Numbered from the stretch's first letter, positions 47,931 through 57,475 are shown. The stretch is DNA of 64,000 nt from Algimonas porphyrae (GCF_041429795.1 NZ_CP163424.1:1986001-2050000); one strand, 5' to 3'. Numbers and translations are program-made. Notes: generated from the letters alone by a model not told the origin.

Positions 47931-49202
47931 CTAGACCGTCTGGTTGGTATAGCCGCGCAGCTCTTTGCGCGCGACCTGCATCCGGTGAACCGCGTCAGGG
48001 CCGTCTGCATATCGCAAGGTACGCATCTGGATGAACATGCCCGCCAACGGTGTATCCTGACTGATGCCGACACCTCCATGCATTTGCATGGCCTCATCGA
48101 TACATTTCAGGGCCACCTGAGGCGCCGCGACCTTGATCATCGAAATATAAGGTGCTGCCGCACGGTGATCACCCGTGTCCATCATGGAGGCCGCTTTCAG
48201 GCAAAGAAGGCGCGCCTGTTCGATACCGATCCGGCAATCGGCGATGATGTCGTAGTTTGCACCTAGCTTGGCAAGTGGCCGACCAAAGGCTTCGCGTGAG
48301 GTCGATCGCTTGCAGAGCAGTTCCAGCGCGCGCTCAGCCTGACCGATGGCACGCATGCAGTGGTGAATCCGGCCTGGGCCGAGACGGCCCTGACTAACTT
48401 CGAAGCCGCGCCCCTCACCGATGAGCAGCGCATCGGCTGGAATGCGGACATTTTCAAACTTCATATGAAGATGGCCGTGAGGGGCATCATCCTGACCGAA
48501 GATCGTCATGGCGCGCAGCTTGGTGATGCCCGGCAGGTTGGCTGGAACCACGAACATGGAATGCTGCTTGTGGCGGCGGGACCGATCGCCCCCCTTGGCT
48601 TCGGTGCGGGCCATCAGAATATAGACTTCGCAGCGCGGATCACCAGCACCGGACGACCAGTATTTCTCGCCATTCAAAACCCACTCGTTTCCGTCCTTGA
48701 CGGCACTGAATTCCAGATTGGTCGCGTCGGAGCTGGCAACATCAGGCTCAGTCATCAGATAGGCCGAACGGACCTTCCCTTCCAGCATGGGCTTGAGCCA
48801 GCGTTCCTTATGTTCTTCCGTGCCATATTTTTCGAACACTTCCATATTGCCTGTGTCAGGCGCGGAGCAGTTGAAAACTTCCGGCGCGAGGTGACACCAG
48901 CCCATCTGTTCCGCCAGATGCGCATACTCCACAGTCGTCAGACCGAAGCCCTTATCAGATGCCGTCAAACCGGTCTTGGTTAGCCAGAAATTCCACAGAC
49001 CCTTTGATTTCGCCTTGGCTTTCAGCGCCTCGAGCGTCTCAAGCTGCCATGGTGTGTGAGCCCAGCGATCCGCCGCGTTCTCCGTCTCATTATGCCATTT
49101 CTGCTCGATCGGCAGTATGTCATTCTGGACCATATCCCGGACTTCGTCCAAAATCGGTTTTAGGCGCTCGGTCACGCCGAGACACATCGCATCGCTCATC
49201 AT
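47931..49202 (-). CDS. acyl-CoA dehydrogenase (ACAD11-like)
   Basis: A 423-residue flavoprotein. VFNCSAPDTGNMEVFEKYGT, YLMTEPDVASSDATN (FAD/substrate region), GRLGPGRIHHCMRAIGQAER and the C-terminal MHGGVGISQDTPLAG are characteristic. The Asp/Arg-rich pattern and kinase-like neighbour fit ACAD10/11-type enzymes acting on 4-hydroxy or branched acyl-CoA. Last gene of the operon 51834-47931. Confidence 0.9.
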   Translation of the reverse strand: MMSDAMCLGVTERLKPILDEVRDMVQNDILPIEQKWHNETENAADRWAHTPWQLETLEALKAKAKSKGLWNFWLTKTGLTASDKGFGLTTVEYAHLAEQMGWCHLAPEVFNCSAPDTGNMEVFEKYGTEEHKERWLKPMLEGKVRSAYLMTEPDVASSDATNLEFSAVKDGNEWVLNGEKYWSSGAGDPRCEVYILMARTEAKGGDRSRRHKQHSMFVVPANLPGITKLRAMTIFGQDDAPHGHLHMKFENVRIPADALLIGEGRGFEVSQGRLGPGRIHHCMRAIGQAERALELLCKRSTSREAFGRPLAKLGANYDIIADCRIGIEQARLLCLKAASMMDTGDHRAAAPYISMIKVAAPQVALKCIDEAMQMHGGVGISQDTPLAGMFIQMRTLRYADGPDAVHRMQVARKELRGYTNQTV

Positions 49203-49208
49203 TTTCTC

Positions 49209-50276
49209 CTAAAGTGTTCCTGTGTCGATCTTGTGCCGCGCCAGCGCGCCAAGGGCTTCGACTGACTTGTCCATGACTGCAAAGCGTTCGTCTTGCGTTT
49301 GACCGCGGACATATCTCGCATGAATTTGCTGAATGATTACAGCTAACCGCCAGATGCCGTAGACAAAATGGTAATGGATGTCGGACACGTCATAACCCGT
49401 CTTATCGCCGTAGCGGTCTGCGAATTCGCGGCGCGTCGGCATGCCGGACGCGGCCGAAGGCTGACGGATCATCATGTGCATGGGCGCGGGGTCGTCGGCC
49501 TGGATCCAGTAGGACAGCGTATTGCCCAAATCCATCAGCGGATCACCGATAGCGCAAATCTCCCAGTCCAGAAGCGCGGCAATCTTGCGCGGATCATCGG
49601 CCTTCAGGATCGCATTATCGACACGGTAGTCGCCATGGAGTACGCCAACATTGCCGCTCTCGGCAGGCATCTGGTCTTCGAGCCAGGCCTGAACATCTTC
49701 AAACCGCGTTATGCCGTCTGTCCACGCCTTGTCCCAGCGCTTGTTCCAACCCGTGATCTGGCGCTTCACATAGCCATCCGGCTTACCAAAATCATCAAGG
49801 CCGAGCGCTTTCCAATCAAGCGTATGGAGACGCGCCAGCGTATCGATAAAATTCTCACCCAGTTCCGCCGTATCGTCTTCTGACCAGTTCCAGTTGGGCG
49901 GTATAGTCTTGTGAATCAGCGGTCCATCGACCCGATCCATAACGTAGAACTCCTTGCCGATAATGCTCTCATCATCCGTATAGAAAACTGTGTTCGGAAC
50001 CTGGTCGAATGCGGGCTTCAGATCTCGCATGATCCGGTATTCACGGAACATGTTATGCCCGGCTTTTGGGAGGGGGCCGAAAGGCGGTCGGCGCAGAACA
50101 AGGCGGCGGTCAGGGTAATCGATGGCGTAGGTCAGGTTGGAATTTCCGGAGGGGTATTGTGTGACCTGTGGCGATCCGGACAGGCCGTCCACATGGTCTT
50201 TCAGAACGGCATCAACAGCACCGATATCGAGGCCTTCGCCCTTCCGGACGGCAATCGTGGCATTTTCACCTGCCAT
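49209..50276 (-). CDS. phosphotransferase-fold protein (ACAD10/11 kinase domain type)
   Basis: A 355-residue protein from MAGENATIA. Kinase-fold motifs: LVLRRPPFGPL (ATP-lysine strand), FYVMDRVDG hinge, NVGVLHGDYRVDNAIL (catalytic HGDxxxxN) and IAALLDWEICAIGDPLMDLG (Mg-binding D). It resembles the APH-like domain joined to acyl-CoA dehydrogenase in ACAD10/11, which phosphorylates 4-hydroxyacyl-CoA before elimination. Here it is a separate subunit. ATGA overlap with the SDR. Confidence 0.88.
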   Translation of the reverse strand: MAGENATIAVRKGEGLDIGAVDAVLKDHVDGLSGSPQVTQYPSGNSNLTYAIDYPDRRLVLRRPPFGPLPKAGHNMFREYRIMRDLKPAFDQVPNTVFYTDDESIIGKEFYVMDRVDGPLIHKTIPPNWNWSEDDTAELGENFIDTLARLHTLDWKALGLDDFGKPDGYVKRQITGWNKRWDKAWTDGITRFEDVQAWLEDQMPAESGNVGVLHGDYRVDNAILKADDPRKIAALLDWEICAIGDPLMDLGNTLSYWIQADDPAPMHMMIRQPSAASGMPTRREFADRYGDKTGYDVSDIHYHFVYGIWRLAVIIQQIHARYVRGQTQDERFAVMDKSVEALGALARHKIDTGTL

Positions 50277-51046
50277 TATAAAGTCGCTCCACCGTCGACG
50301 ATCGTGCATTGCCCAGTATAGAAGCTGGCTTCGTCAGAAACCATGAACAGCACGGCGCCAACCATTTCATCCGGTTGCGCGAAACGTTTGATCGCCATCG
50401 TCATGTCGAGATATTTATCGACGCCAGGAGCGTTTTTCAGCGCAGACGCGAGCTTTGTATCGACAGGTCCCGGCAGTAGGGCATTGACGCGAACGCCCTG
50501 CCCCTTGCGATCATCGGAATATTCCTTAGCCATACCTTGCGTCATTGCGATCAGGGCAGCCTTGGTCATGCCGTAGACGACCCGTGCTTCCGTTGGCTGC
50601 AACCCATCGATCGACGCCACATTGACAACCGAACCGCCGCCATCACGTTTCAACATCGGATAAGCCTTACTGGTCAGGAAATAAGGACCACGCGTATTGA
50701 CCTCAAAGGTCTTGTCATAAGCGGCTTCAGTACAGCTGTGAGCAGGACCGAAATGCGGATTGGTCGCACCGTTATTGATCAGAATGTCGAGTCGGCCATG
50801 ATCTTTCTCGATCTCTGCGAGCACGCGGTCATGATGATCAAGTTCGCCCAGATGCAGTTCGGCAAAGCTGGCGGATCCGCCCTTGGCTTTGATATCGTCG
50901 GCAACCTTGGCGCAGTCTACCGGCTTACGCGATGTACAGATGACATGCGCACCCTGTTCGGCCAGGCCATGCGCAATAGCTTCGCCAATGCCGCGTGAAG
51001 CCCCGGCCACGAGCGCAACTTTTCCTGTCAGATCGAAACGGGCCAT
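50276..51046 (-). CDS. short-chain dehydrogenase/reductase
   Basis: A 256-residue SDR starting MARFDLTGKVALVAG. NAD(P) motif GASRGIGEAIAHGL, NNG at ILINNGATNP, catalytic Ser in VASIDG and Tyr/Lys in VVYGMTKAALIA (YxxxK), and a C-terminal GQCTIVDGGATL. Probable hydroxyacyl-CoA or alcohol oxidation in the same pathway as its operon neighbours. Confidence 0.9.
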   Translation of the reverse strand: MARFDLTGKVALVAGASRGIGEAIAHGLAEQGAHVICTSRKPVDCAKVADDIKAKGGSASFAELHLGELDHHDRVLAEIEKDHGRLDILINNGATNPHFGPAHSCTEAAYDKTFEVNTRGPYFLTSKAYPMLKRDGGGSVVNVASIDGLQPTEARVVYGMTKAALIAMTQGMAKEYSDDRKGQGVRVNALLPGPVDTKLASALKNAPGVDKYLDMTMAIKRFAQPDEMVGAVLFMVSDEASFYTGQCTIVDGGATL

Positions 51047-51048
51047 AA

Positions 51049-51834
51049 TCAGCTGTCCTTGAAAATGTAGCTTTTGGTCTCTTTGAGTTTGGCGAGCATC
51101 TTGCGCATACCGTCGAGCCATCCATCCGGATTGGCCGCACGGTAGGCGTAATACTCGCCTGCAACCGGGTGCGGAAGAACCAAGAACTTTTCGTCCCTGA
51201 TCGCCTGACGCAGCGTTTCGGCGACGTCTTCGGGTTCTAATAGTTTTTCTCTCTGGCCAGAAAAGTCGACGCCAGCCGTCATATTGGTCCGGACATATTG
51301 CGGGCAGATACAATGGCTCTTGATACCCTGATCACCATGCTCAATCGCAATGCTCTCGGCGAAGGAAACGGCCGCGTGCTTGGTGGCGCTGTAGCTGGCC
51401 GAACCGACCTGGTTGAGAAGACCAGCTGCCGATGCCGTCACAACGAAGCGGCCACTGCCGCGTTCCAGCCATCCTGGCATAAGGGCTCGTGCCGCATAGA
51501 CGCTCCCCATGACATTGACCTGCCAGCTTGTTTCCCAGCTCTCATTCGACCCGCCGGCAACATGAGGGCCGTTCCCGGCCCCGACACCGGCATTGGAAAT
51601 GAAAACATCGATTGGCCCAAGATCACCTTCAACTTGCTCGATAAAAGCCTTGACGGAGAGCTCCGACGAGACATCGCACGCATAGGCCTTGGCATTGATG
51701 CCAGCAGCGGCTTCGACGGGGGGGGATAGATCAGAGAGCGCGACCTTCCCGCCATTCTGAGCGAACATGGCCCCGATAGCCCGCCCTATTCCACCGGATG
51801 CGCCTGTCACGGCAACGACTTGGTTATCAAACAT
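51049..51834 (-). CDS. short-chain dehydrogenase/reductase, first gene of operon
   Basis: A 261-residue SDR. Cofactor motif VTGASGGIGRAIGAMF, ISNAGVGAG (NAG), TASAAGLLNQVGSASYSATK with YxxxK catalytic pair, then an unusual C-terminus (HPVAGEYYAYRAANPDGWLD). Divergent from DUF3667 across an 83-bp promoter gap. It shares the acyl-CoA operon. Confidence 0.88.
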   Translation of the reverse strand: MFDNQVVAVTGASGGIGRAIGAMFAQNGGKVALSDLSPPVEAAAGINAKAYACDVSSELSVKAFIEQVEGDLGPIDVFISNAGVGAGNGPHVAGGSNESWETSWQVNVMGSVYAARALMPGWLERGSGRFVVTASAAGLLNQVGSASYSATKHAAVSFAESIAIEHGDQGIKSHCICPQYVRTNMTAGVDFSGQREKLLEPEDVAETLRQAIRDEKFLVLPHPVAGEYYAYRAANPDGWLDGMRKMLAKLKETKSYIFKDS

Positions 51835-51917
51835 GCGCGTGTCTTAACGGTCAGGGCTTTGCACGCAAGCCGAACTGACCCGCTTCACATGAACGATGGA
51901 TGTGTCATAGTGAATGG

Positions 51918-53270
51918 ATGGGGACCGAAGACGAAATTCTACTTGCGCTTGACGAAGGGCGCGGCCTGCTGGACCAGGATGACGTTCCCAACCAGAATCA
52001 GTCACTCAACTGTTTCGCCTGCGATGCCCCCATGGTTGGGCTTTATTGCCACAAATGCGGTAACAAGAACGACAATTATCGCCGCTCGGTCTGGTCGCTT
52101 GGAATCGAACTGTTTCAGAATCTGACAGCCTTCGATGGCAGAATGCTCCGCAGCCTGAAGTCACTCATTCTCAAACCCGGACAGATGTCGCGCGATTACT
52201 CAAATGGCGCGCGGCAACGTTGGACCTCACCTATCCGGTTCTACATTGCCACATCACTGCTACTGTTTGGCTACATTGCCATATCCCAAACTCAAATTCT
52301 GGCCGTCGGAACGATTGAGGAGGCTAATCCGCGAAGTATCGTCAAAGTTAGCACGGGCGCAGACACGCTGAGCCCTCGGTTGCTGTTCTTCGTGCGAAAA
52401 GACCGTATGATCCAGCTTCAGGATCAGGACGAATTGGATCGTAACGCCGAAAACTTCCTCAGGGGGTTTCGCGATGCGACGGAAGATGTCGATTCAACTG
52501 ATGGGCTGGCAGAAGCGATCGCCGAACTGGATTCGCAAATCGAAGACAGCGTGATCGAGGCCGAACGTCGTATGCTGATCCAGACACGCGATTCGCTGCA
52601 AGCGCGGTTGGACCGCAAGGAAGCTGAGCAAGCTCAGGATAGTTCGCCTGGGTCTCAAAATTCCAACGCTGATGCTAATGACAGTCAACTCAGCTTTACC
52701 GGGATCAACGGGCAAGAGATTTCGCTCAACCGCGAGGGCATGAACGCGCTCTATCGCATGGTCCTGCAGCACCCCGAGACGATCAACACGCGGGTCAATA
52801 ACGACTTGAAACTCGCCATGTTCTTCATGATGCCCTTCGCCATGCTGATGGGGGCCATCTTCATACGCGGGCGCGAAACAGCCATGTTGTATGACCATCT
52901 GGTCCACGCGGCCTATATTCACAGCTTCTCGTTTATTCTGCTGTTCGTGTTTATTCTGCTGAACCAGTATACGGCTGCCCCGGCACTGTTGCTGATATAT
53001 ACGATCATTCTGCTGATCTATCTGCCTATATCGGCGAAACGCATGTTCAAGCGCGGCTGGTTCAAATCGTTTCTGACCGCCTATGGCGTCGGTGCGGTCT
53101 ACACGCTTGTAATGCTTCTGGTCTTCTTCCTGATCGTCGTTCTGGCATTACAGGAACTGGCCTTTGACCTTAGCGAACAACAGGCCCGTTTTGGCAATAG
53201 TTCTACCCCCACTTCAGTACCATTCGAAACGCCGGCTACGCCAGACGTTGTGCCGCCGACCGACCCCTAG
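51918..53270 (+). CDS. DUF3667 zinc-ribbon membrane protein
   Basis: A 450-residue protein from MGTEDEILLALDEG. The N-terminal zinc ribbon (NCFACDAPMVGLYCHKCGN) and following FQNLTAFDGRMLRSLKSLIL with KPGQMSRDYSNGARQRW are typical of DUF3667. A first span (FYIATSLLLFGYIAI), a charged coiled-coil loop (about 170-270) and about four C-terminal spans follow. Function of the family is unknown. Confidence 0.85.
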   Translation: MGTEDEILLALDEGRGLLDQDDVPNQNQSLNCFACDAPMVGLYCHKCGNKNDNYRRSVWSLGIELFQNLTAFDGRMLRSLKSLILKPGQMSRDYSNGARQRWTSPIRFYIATSLLLFGYIAISQTQILAVGTIEEANPRSIVKVSTGADTLSPRLLFFVRKDRMIQLQDQDELDRNAENFLRGFRDATEDVDSTDGLAEAIAELDSQIEDSVIEAERRMLIQTRDSLQARLDRKEAEQAQDSSPGSQNSNADANDSQLSFTGINGQEISLNREGMNALYRMVLQHPETINTRVNNDLKLAMFFMMPFAMLMGAIFIRGRETAMLYDHLVHAAYIHSFSFILLFVFILLNQYTAAPALLLIYTIILLIYLPISAKRMFKRGWFKSFLTAYGVGAVYTLVMLLVFFLIVVLALQELAFDLSEQQARFGNSSTPTSVPFETPATPDVVPPTDP

Positions 53271-53709
53271 GGGCCCGGTCTCCGAACCACCACAATGTCG
53301 CAGCCGTCGCCGCAAAGACTGCGGCTTCGACAATGCTGCCATCCTGCGTGCGCGCGAAAATCCAGCCTGTGATCAGCCATAGCAACATCGTCAATGTGGG
53401 CCTTACAAGGCGAAGCGTATTGATCACCCACCGGCTTGCCTCGCCAATCGCGGCATCCGCCATGATGGAGGCTTCCAGTCCGGACCAGCTTCCGCTTTGC
53501 GCAATTAGGGCCAGCTCCGCTTCCGTTTCCTGACCGCGAGCCTGCATGGTCAGTTCATGGAGCTTCAACTCATGCTGCCAGCGCGCCTGTTCCTGCGCAA
53601 AGGCCTGACGACGCTCAAAGATGCCAGTCACGCGTCCAAGCGCTGTACCGATCAATCCGAACAGACCGCCAGCGGCAGCATCCATCGTCAATCCAGCCAG
53701 TTGTGCCAT
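53236..53709 (-). CDS. membrane-associated protein paired with M15 peptidase, holin/spanin-like candidate
   Basis: A 157-residue protein. Gly/Ala-rich N-terminus (GLTMDAAAGGLFGLIGTALG), a coiled coil (FAQEQARWQHELKLHELTMQ), then two membrane segments near 99-145 (LVRPTLTMLLWLITGWIFA, VEAAVFAATAATLWWFGD). The same plan occurs in phage and GTA-linked holin-like proteins. It overlaps the 3' end of DUF3667 by 35 bp and the peptidase gene by 22 bp. Confidence 0.6.
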   Translation of the reverse strand: MAQLAGLTMDAAAGGLFGLIGTALGRVTGIFERRQAFAQEQARWQHELKLHELTMQARGQETEAELALIAQSGSWSGLEASIMADAAIGEASRWVINTLRLVRPTLTMLLWLITGWIFARTQDGSIVEAAVFAATAATLWWFGDRAPRGRSAAQRLA

Positions 53710-54110
53710 TCTTTCCTCGCAGAGTTGTTGCCAAACCAGCGGCGCAGCGGGCCAAGGTCGGCATGTATAAATGTGTTGTAGAAACCGAAACCGGTGAAAC
53801 CGGTCTGTCGCAGCGCTCGGTAAAGCGACCGCGCATCATGTCCGTGTAGAGCGATGTCCACTGCCAGCCTGAGATGCTGGGACCGCGGTGCTCCGCCAAT
53901 GCGGGCATTATGCAGACTGCACCGATGCGCGGATAGCACGCGAAATGGCCGCCCGACCTGGTCGCGTGCGGCTTGCAGCCTATCCATGAAATCCGGCCAG
54001 TAATAAGTTTCGCCGCAATGGCGGCAGGCCATTTCCTGCGGCATGAAATTCGGCCAGCGCCAGCCGGGGGGCGGCGTCATTGTCATGAGTTCGATACTGC
54101 CAGCGCTCAT
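53688..54110 (-). CDS. M15A-type peptidoglycan peptidase
   Basis: About 140 residues from MSAGSIELMTMTPP. A Cys motif (EMACRHCGETYYW) precedes a Peptidase_M15_3 domain: FRVLSAHRCSLHNARIGGAP, SQHLRLAVDIALHG (H and D zinc ligands) and GFYNTFIHADLGP (third ligand His). No signal peptide is seen, as in phage endolysins. It cleaves peptide cross-links. The pair with the membrane protein looks like a lysis cassette of phage or GTA origin. Confidence 0.82.
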   Translation of the reverse strand: MSAGSIELMTMTPPPGWRWPNFMPQEMACRHCGETYYWPDFMDRLQAARDQVGRPFRVLSAHRCSLHNARIGGAPRSQHLRLAVDIALHGHDARSLYRALRQTGFTGFGFYNTFIHADLGPLRRWFGNNSARKEWHNWLD

Positions 54111-54162
54111 TTCCAAAACATGGCATACCCCCAATCAGGGGGGATCATTTCAGTGGCAGACA

Positions 54163-54190
54163 AGAAAAAAGCCCGCCATATGGCGGGCTT
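54163..54190 (-). terminator. terminator after the DUF2853 gene
   Basis: A perfect palindrome GCCCGCCATATGGCGGGC (54171-54188), followed on the minus strand by TTTTTT (54170-54165). It ends the OmpA/DUF2853 operon. Confidence 0.88.
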
Positions 54191-54224
54191 CAGTCAATTC
54201 TTTCATGCGCTTTTCAGCGGATCA

Positions 54225-55238
54225 TTACTTGAACACACTCAGTTTCTTGGCCTTCTTGGCCGCGAGGTAGTAAAAGACCACGCGGGATTTCATGCGGTCG
54301 CCTTTCATCTCTTCGCAGACGGATTTGACCAGGTCCATTTGCCCGGTCGTCATGCCGAGCTTCTTGGTCACGAAACCATCGGCCACAGTCCGTAGCTCTT
54401 CTTCGTCGGAACAGGCGACGAGACGACCATCCCGTGAGCGCAAGGCGATGCCGCAATATTTGACGATTGCATCGACGGATTTGCGGGTTGCGCGCGCATC
54501 ATATTTCCGCACTTTCTCGAGATAACCATCGAGCGCAGCGTCTGATTTGGACTTAGCAGATGTGGTTTTCTTCGCCGCGGGTTTTGCCTTCGTCGTCTTG
54601 GCAGGAGCCGCTTTTGTCGGAGCGGCCTTTTTAGGGGTGGCTTTGGCCTTCATTGCCGGCTTGGAAGGGCTTGCCTTTTTTGCCGCAGATTTCTTTGCAG
54701 CGGGTTTGGCTTTTGCAGCTGTCGGTTTCGCCTTGGTGACAGCTGTTGTCTTAGCCTTCGCTACAGCCTCGGTTTTAGCCCTAGGTGCAGCTTTCTTCGC
54801 AGGGGCCGTCTTTTTCTTGGCAGGGGCCGATTTCGCAGCCGCTTTGCCGTCACCATCAAGCTCAGCCAGACGACTATCCAGATATTTGACACGCGCAGCC
54901 AGATAGCGGTTCTGCCATTCAAGCGCATATGTATCATCGGCTTCGGTCGTTTTGGCGGTGACGTCCGAAGCCATGTCAGAGGCTACAGGCGCAACCGACA
55001 GTTTGGCATTCGCGTCCGACAGATCGTTAGTACACGTCGAGAGTTGACCTTCCAGATCCAGAACGCGGGCGCGCAGACTGTCAGCTTCGGCCTTTAGCGC
55101 ACCCTCCCCTTCGATCGACAGATCACCCGCCTGTTTTTTAGACGGCTTGAGGAACCAGCCCAGCAGAAAGCCGATCATACCGATGATCAGAGATGGGATC
55201 AGATAATAGGCCCCAAGAAATCCGAAAAAATTGTCCAT
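54225..55238 (-). CDS. membrane-anchored histone H1-like protein with DUF2853 end
   Basis: A 337-residue protein from MDNFFGFLGAYYL. One N-terminal span (LIPSLIIGMIGFLLGWFLKP), a coiled coil (about 40-140), a Lys/Ala/Pro-rich repeat region (about 145-240; KKKTAPAKKAAPRAKTEA) like histone H1 tails, then DUF2853 (YDARATRKSVDAIVKYCGIA to LGMTTGQMDLVKSV). It may tether DNA or polyanions to the membrane. The fusion is unusual. Follows the OmpA gene in one operon. Confidence 0.8.
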   Translation of the reverse strand: MDNFFGFLGAYYLIPSLIIGMIGFLLGWFLKPSKKQAGDLSIEGEGALKAEADSLRARVLDLEGQLSTCTNDLSDANAKLSVAPVASDMASDVTAKTTEADDTYALEWQNRYLAARVKYLDSRLAELDGDGKAAAKSAPAKKKTAPAKKAAPRAKTEAVAKAKTTAVTKAKPTAAKAKPAAKKSAAKKASPSKPAMKAKATPKKAAPTKAAPAKTTKAKPAAKKTTSAKSKSDAALDGYLEKVRKYDARATRKSVDAIVKYCGIALRSRDGRLVACSDEEELRTVADGFVTKKLGMTTGQMDLVKSVCEEMKGDRMKSRVVFYYLAAKKAKKLSVFK

Positions 55239-55248
55239 GGTGCGTGTC

Positions 55249-56340
55249 CTATTCAGCTCGGGTGAGAATGAATTCGATGCGGCGATTCTGTTCGCGCCCA
55301 TCTTCTGTAGCATTACTGGCGACCGGATTGTCAGCGCCGAAACCGCGCGCTGAGAGACGGGACAGGTCGATGCCGCCATCATTGCTCAAATAATTCATGA
55401 CCGCCATAGCCCGAGCTTCGGACAAGGTCTGGTTCATGGCAGGATCACCTTCGCTCGATGTGTAACCGTGAACAGCGATCTGAAAGCCCGGGCACTGATT
55501 GGCGGCGCTGGCAAGATCATTCAGAAGCGCGATGTTCGGCGCCCCCTGGATCACGGCATCACCGGCTTCGAACTGAACCTTGCGCCCGCGGCGCAGGTCA
55601 TTCATGAGCCCCTGACAGATAGATTGCGACTGTGAGCGCCCGAACACAGAAACAGGGGCACCCTGCACGCGGACATTGCCAACAAAATTGTATCCGTCGA
55701 TCATCGTCGTGCCCATGGCATCATAGAGCGAAGTCTGAACGCCCCCGTCAGATGCCGCACCGATCAGAGAGCCCTCATAACCCTCAAGCGATAAACGTCC
55801 GGAATCAAGCTGCGCCAGTCTGCGGAAATAAAGTTTTATCACGTCCGCCCAGCGTCCGTCGGGGGCGCCGTCAGCGAGCTGCAAGTCGTCTGTCACGCGG
55901 TCATTGCCGAATACGTCAACTGCATCCTGCAAGACGTCGCCGCGAACTGCCTCAGACGGAACGAATCCATCCAGTGTGACATTACCATCGACCGATTTCC
56001 GGGCCGAGAATACATAAGGCGATTGTGTGGGCAGGGCCGCAATGGGGACGATCTGCGTGCCGTCCCTGACCGAGTGCCATTTATGCTTGAGTTTACACCC
56101 CGTGCAACGTGTCGCCTCGGCAACAGACAGTGCCGACTGCTGCGCGGCCACGCTGGGTGCCGTCCCGGAAATGTGCGCTTGGTTGCCGCTCATTTCAACA
56201 CTGGCCCAGTCATAGCCAGCCTCTGTCAGCGCCCCTCTAATGTTGGTTTCGACATCATCGATCCGTGCTTCTCCGGTCATCAGCCCGTAGACCAATCCAA
56301 CGCAGAGCATGATGATGGCACCCAATAGCCAACGGATCAT
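55249..56340 (-). CDS. BON-OmpA envelope protein
   Basis: A 363-residue protein. N-terminal span/signal (WLLGAIIMLCVGLVYGLMTG), two BON-like repeats (ISGTAPSVAAQQSALSVAEA and VTLDGFVPSEAVRGDVLQDA), and a C-terminal OmpA domain (FQIAVHGYTSSEGDPAMNQT, LSARGFGADNPVASNATEDG, NRRIEFIL) that binds peptidoglycan. Like ArfA-type proteins of other bacteria. It lies directly upstream of the H1-like gene. Confidence 0.88.
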   Translation of the reverse strand: MIRWLLGAIIMLCVGLVYGLMTGEARIDDVETNIRGALTEAGYDWASVEMSGNQAHISGTAPSVAAQQSALSVAEATRCTGCKLKHKWHSVRDGTQIVPIAALPTQSPYVFSARKSVDGNVTLDGFVPSEAVRGDVLQDAVDVFGNDRVTDDLQLADGAPDGRWADVIKLYFRRLAQLDSGRLSLEGYEGSLIGAASDGGVQTSLYDAMGTTMIDGYNFVGNVRVQGAPVSVFGRSQSQSICQGLMNDLRRGRKVQFEAGDAVIQGAPNIALLNDLASAANQCPGFQIAVHGYTSSEGDPAMNQTLSEARAMAVMNYLSNDGGIDLSRLSARGFGADNPVASNATEDGREQNRRIEFILTRAE

Positions 56341-56471
56341 GGCTTCCTCCCAATTCAGTCACATGTTGCGCCCCGGTATGTGACAGCAAATGACCCCCAG
56401 ATGAACGGTTAACCGATGGCAGGCTGACTCGTAAAGGGCTAGCTTACCGCCAAGGGACCTGTGCGGTTCCT

Positions 56472-57437
56472 TCAGGCGTGTTTTGCCAAGCGACCCAGAG
56501 CCTGTTGAAACTCTGTTTCCAGCTGATCCACTACGTCACCAACGGGCGGAGCGCTATCGACCTGACCGACGCCCTGCCCTGCGCCCCAGATGTCCTTCCA
56601 GGCCTTCTTATCCGTATTGCCGCCCGACCCGAAGTTCATCGCGCTCTTGTCCGCTTCAGGCAGATTGTCGGGATCCATGCCCGCTTTCACAATCGAGCCA
56701 CGTAGATAATTCCCGTGAACCCCAGTGAAAAGCGATGAGTAGACGATGTCCTCTCCCGTACTGTCGACGATTTCCTGCTTATAGGCCTGATCAGCGTTGG
56801 CTTCTTCCGTGGCGATGAAGCGCGTTCCGATATAGGCCATATCCGCACCGATGCCGATGGCACCGGCAACGGATGCACCCGTGCTGATCGACCCCGACGC
56901 AAGGATCGGACCGTCGAAGAACGACCGGATTTCCGGGATCAGTGCAAAAGGCGACAATGTGCCTGCATGTCCGCCTGCGCCGGCACAAACGGCAATAATG
57001 CCATCGGCTCCCATGGACAGCGCCTTTTTCGTGTGTCGGATATTGGTGACGTCATGCAAGACGATGCCGCCATAGGAGTGCGCAGCGTCATAGACTTGCT
57101 GACTGGCTTGCAGGGACGTGATGATGATCGGTACCTCATGCTTCACGCAGATTTCCATATCGTGCTGTAAACGATTGTTGGATGGATGGCAGATCTGATT
57201 AACGGCGAAAGGCGCGACGATCTTGTCAGGATTCGCTTTCTGATATGCGTCCAGCTCCAGTTTGATCCGCACAATCCATTGTTCCAGAACTTCGGCGGGA
57301 CGGGCATTCAGCGCTGGAAAGCTGCCGACGATGCCCGCTTTGCACTGCGCAATGACAAGTTCCGGGCCGGACACAATGAACAGAGGCGCGCCGACGACAG
57401 GCATGCGAAGGTTTTGCAGGATAGGAGGCAGAGCCAT
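56472..57437 (-). CDS. nitronate monooxygenase-like flavoprotein
   Basis: A 321-residue TIM-barrel FMN protein. MPVVGAPLFIVSGPELVIAQ start, VCAGAGGHAGTLSPFALIPE (phosphate-binding and catalytic region), ILASGSISTGASVAGAIGIG and GADMAYIGTRFIATEEA are the family motifs of NMO/2-nitropropane dioxygenase. Likely detoxifies nitronates such as propionate 3-nitronate. Stands alone. Confidence 0.9.
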   Translation of the reverse strand: MALPPILQNLRMPVVGAPLFIVSGPELVIAQCKAGIVGSFPALNARPAEVLEQWIVRIKLELDAYQKANPDKIVAPFAVNQICHPSNNRLQHDMEICVKHEVPIIITSLQASQQVYDAAHSYGGIVLHDVTNIRHTKKALSMGADGIIAVCAGAGGHAGTLSPFALIPEIRSFFDGPILASGSISTGASVAGAIGIGADMAYIGTRFIATEEANADQAYKQEIVDSTGEDIVYSSLFTGVHGNYLRGSIVKAGMDPDNLPEADKSAMNFGSGGNTDKKAWKDIWGAGQGVGQVDSAPPVGDVVDQLETEFQQALGRLAKHA

Positions 57438-57475
57438 AGATCAGGATCCAGTTCGAACGTGAATGTAGGTTGCGT

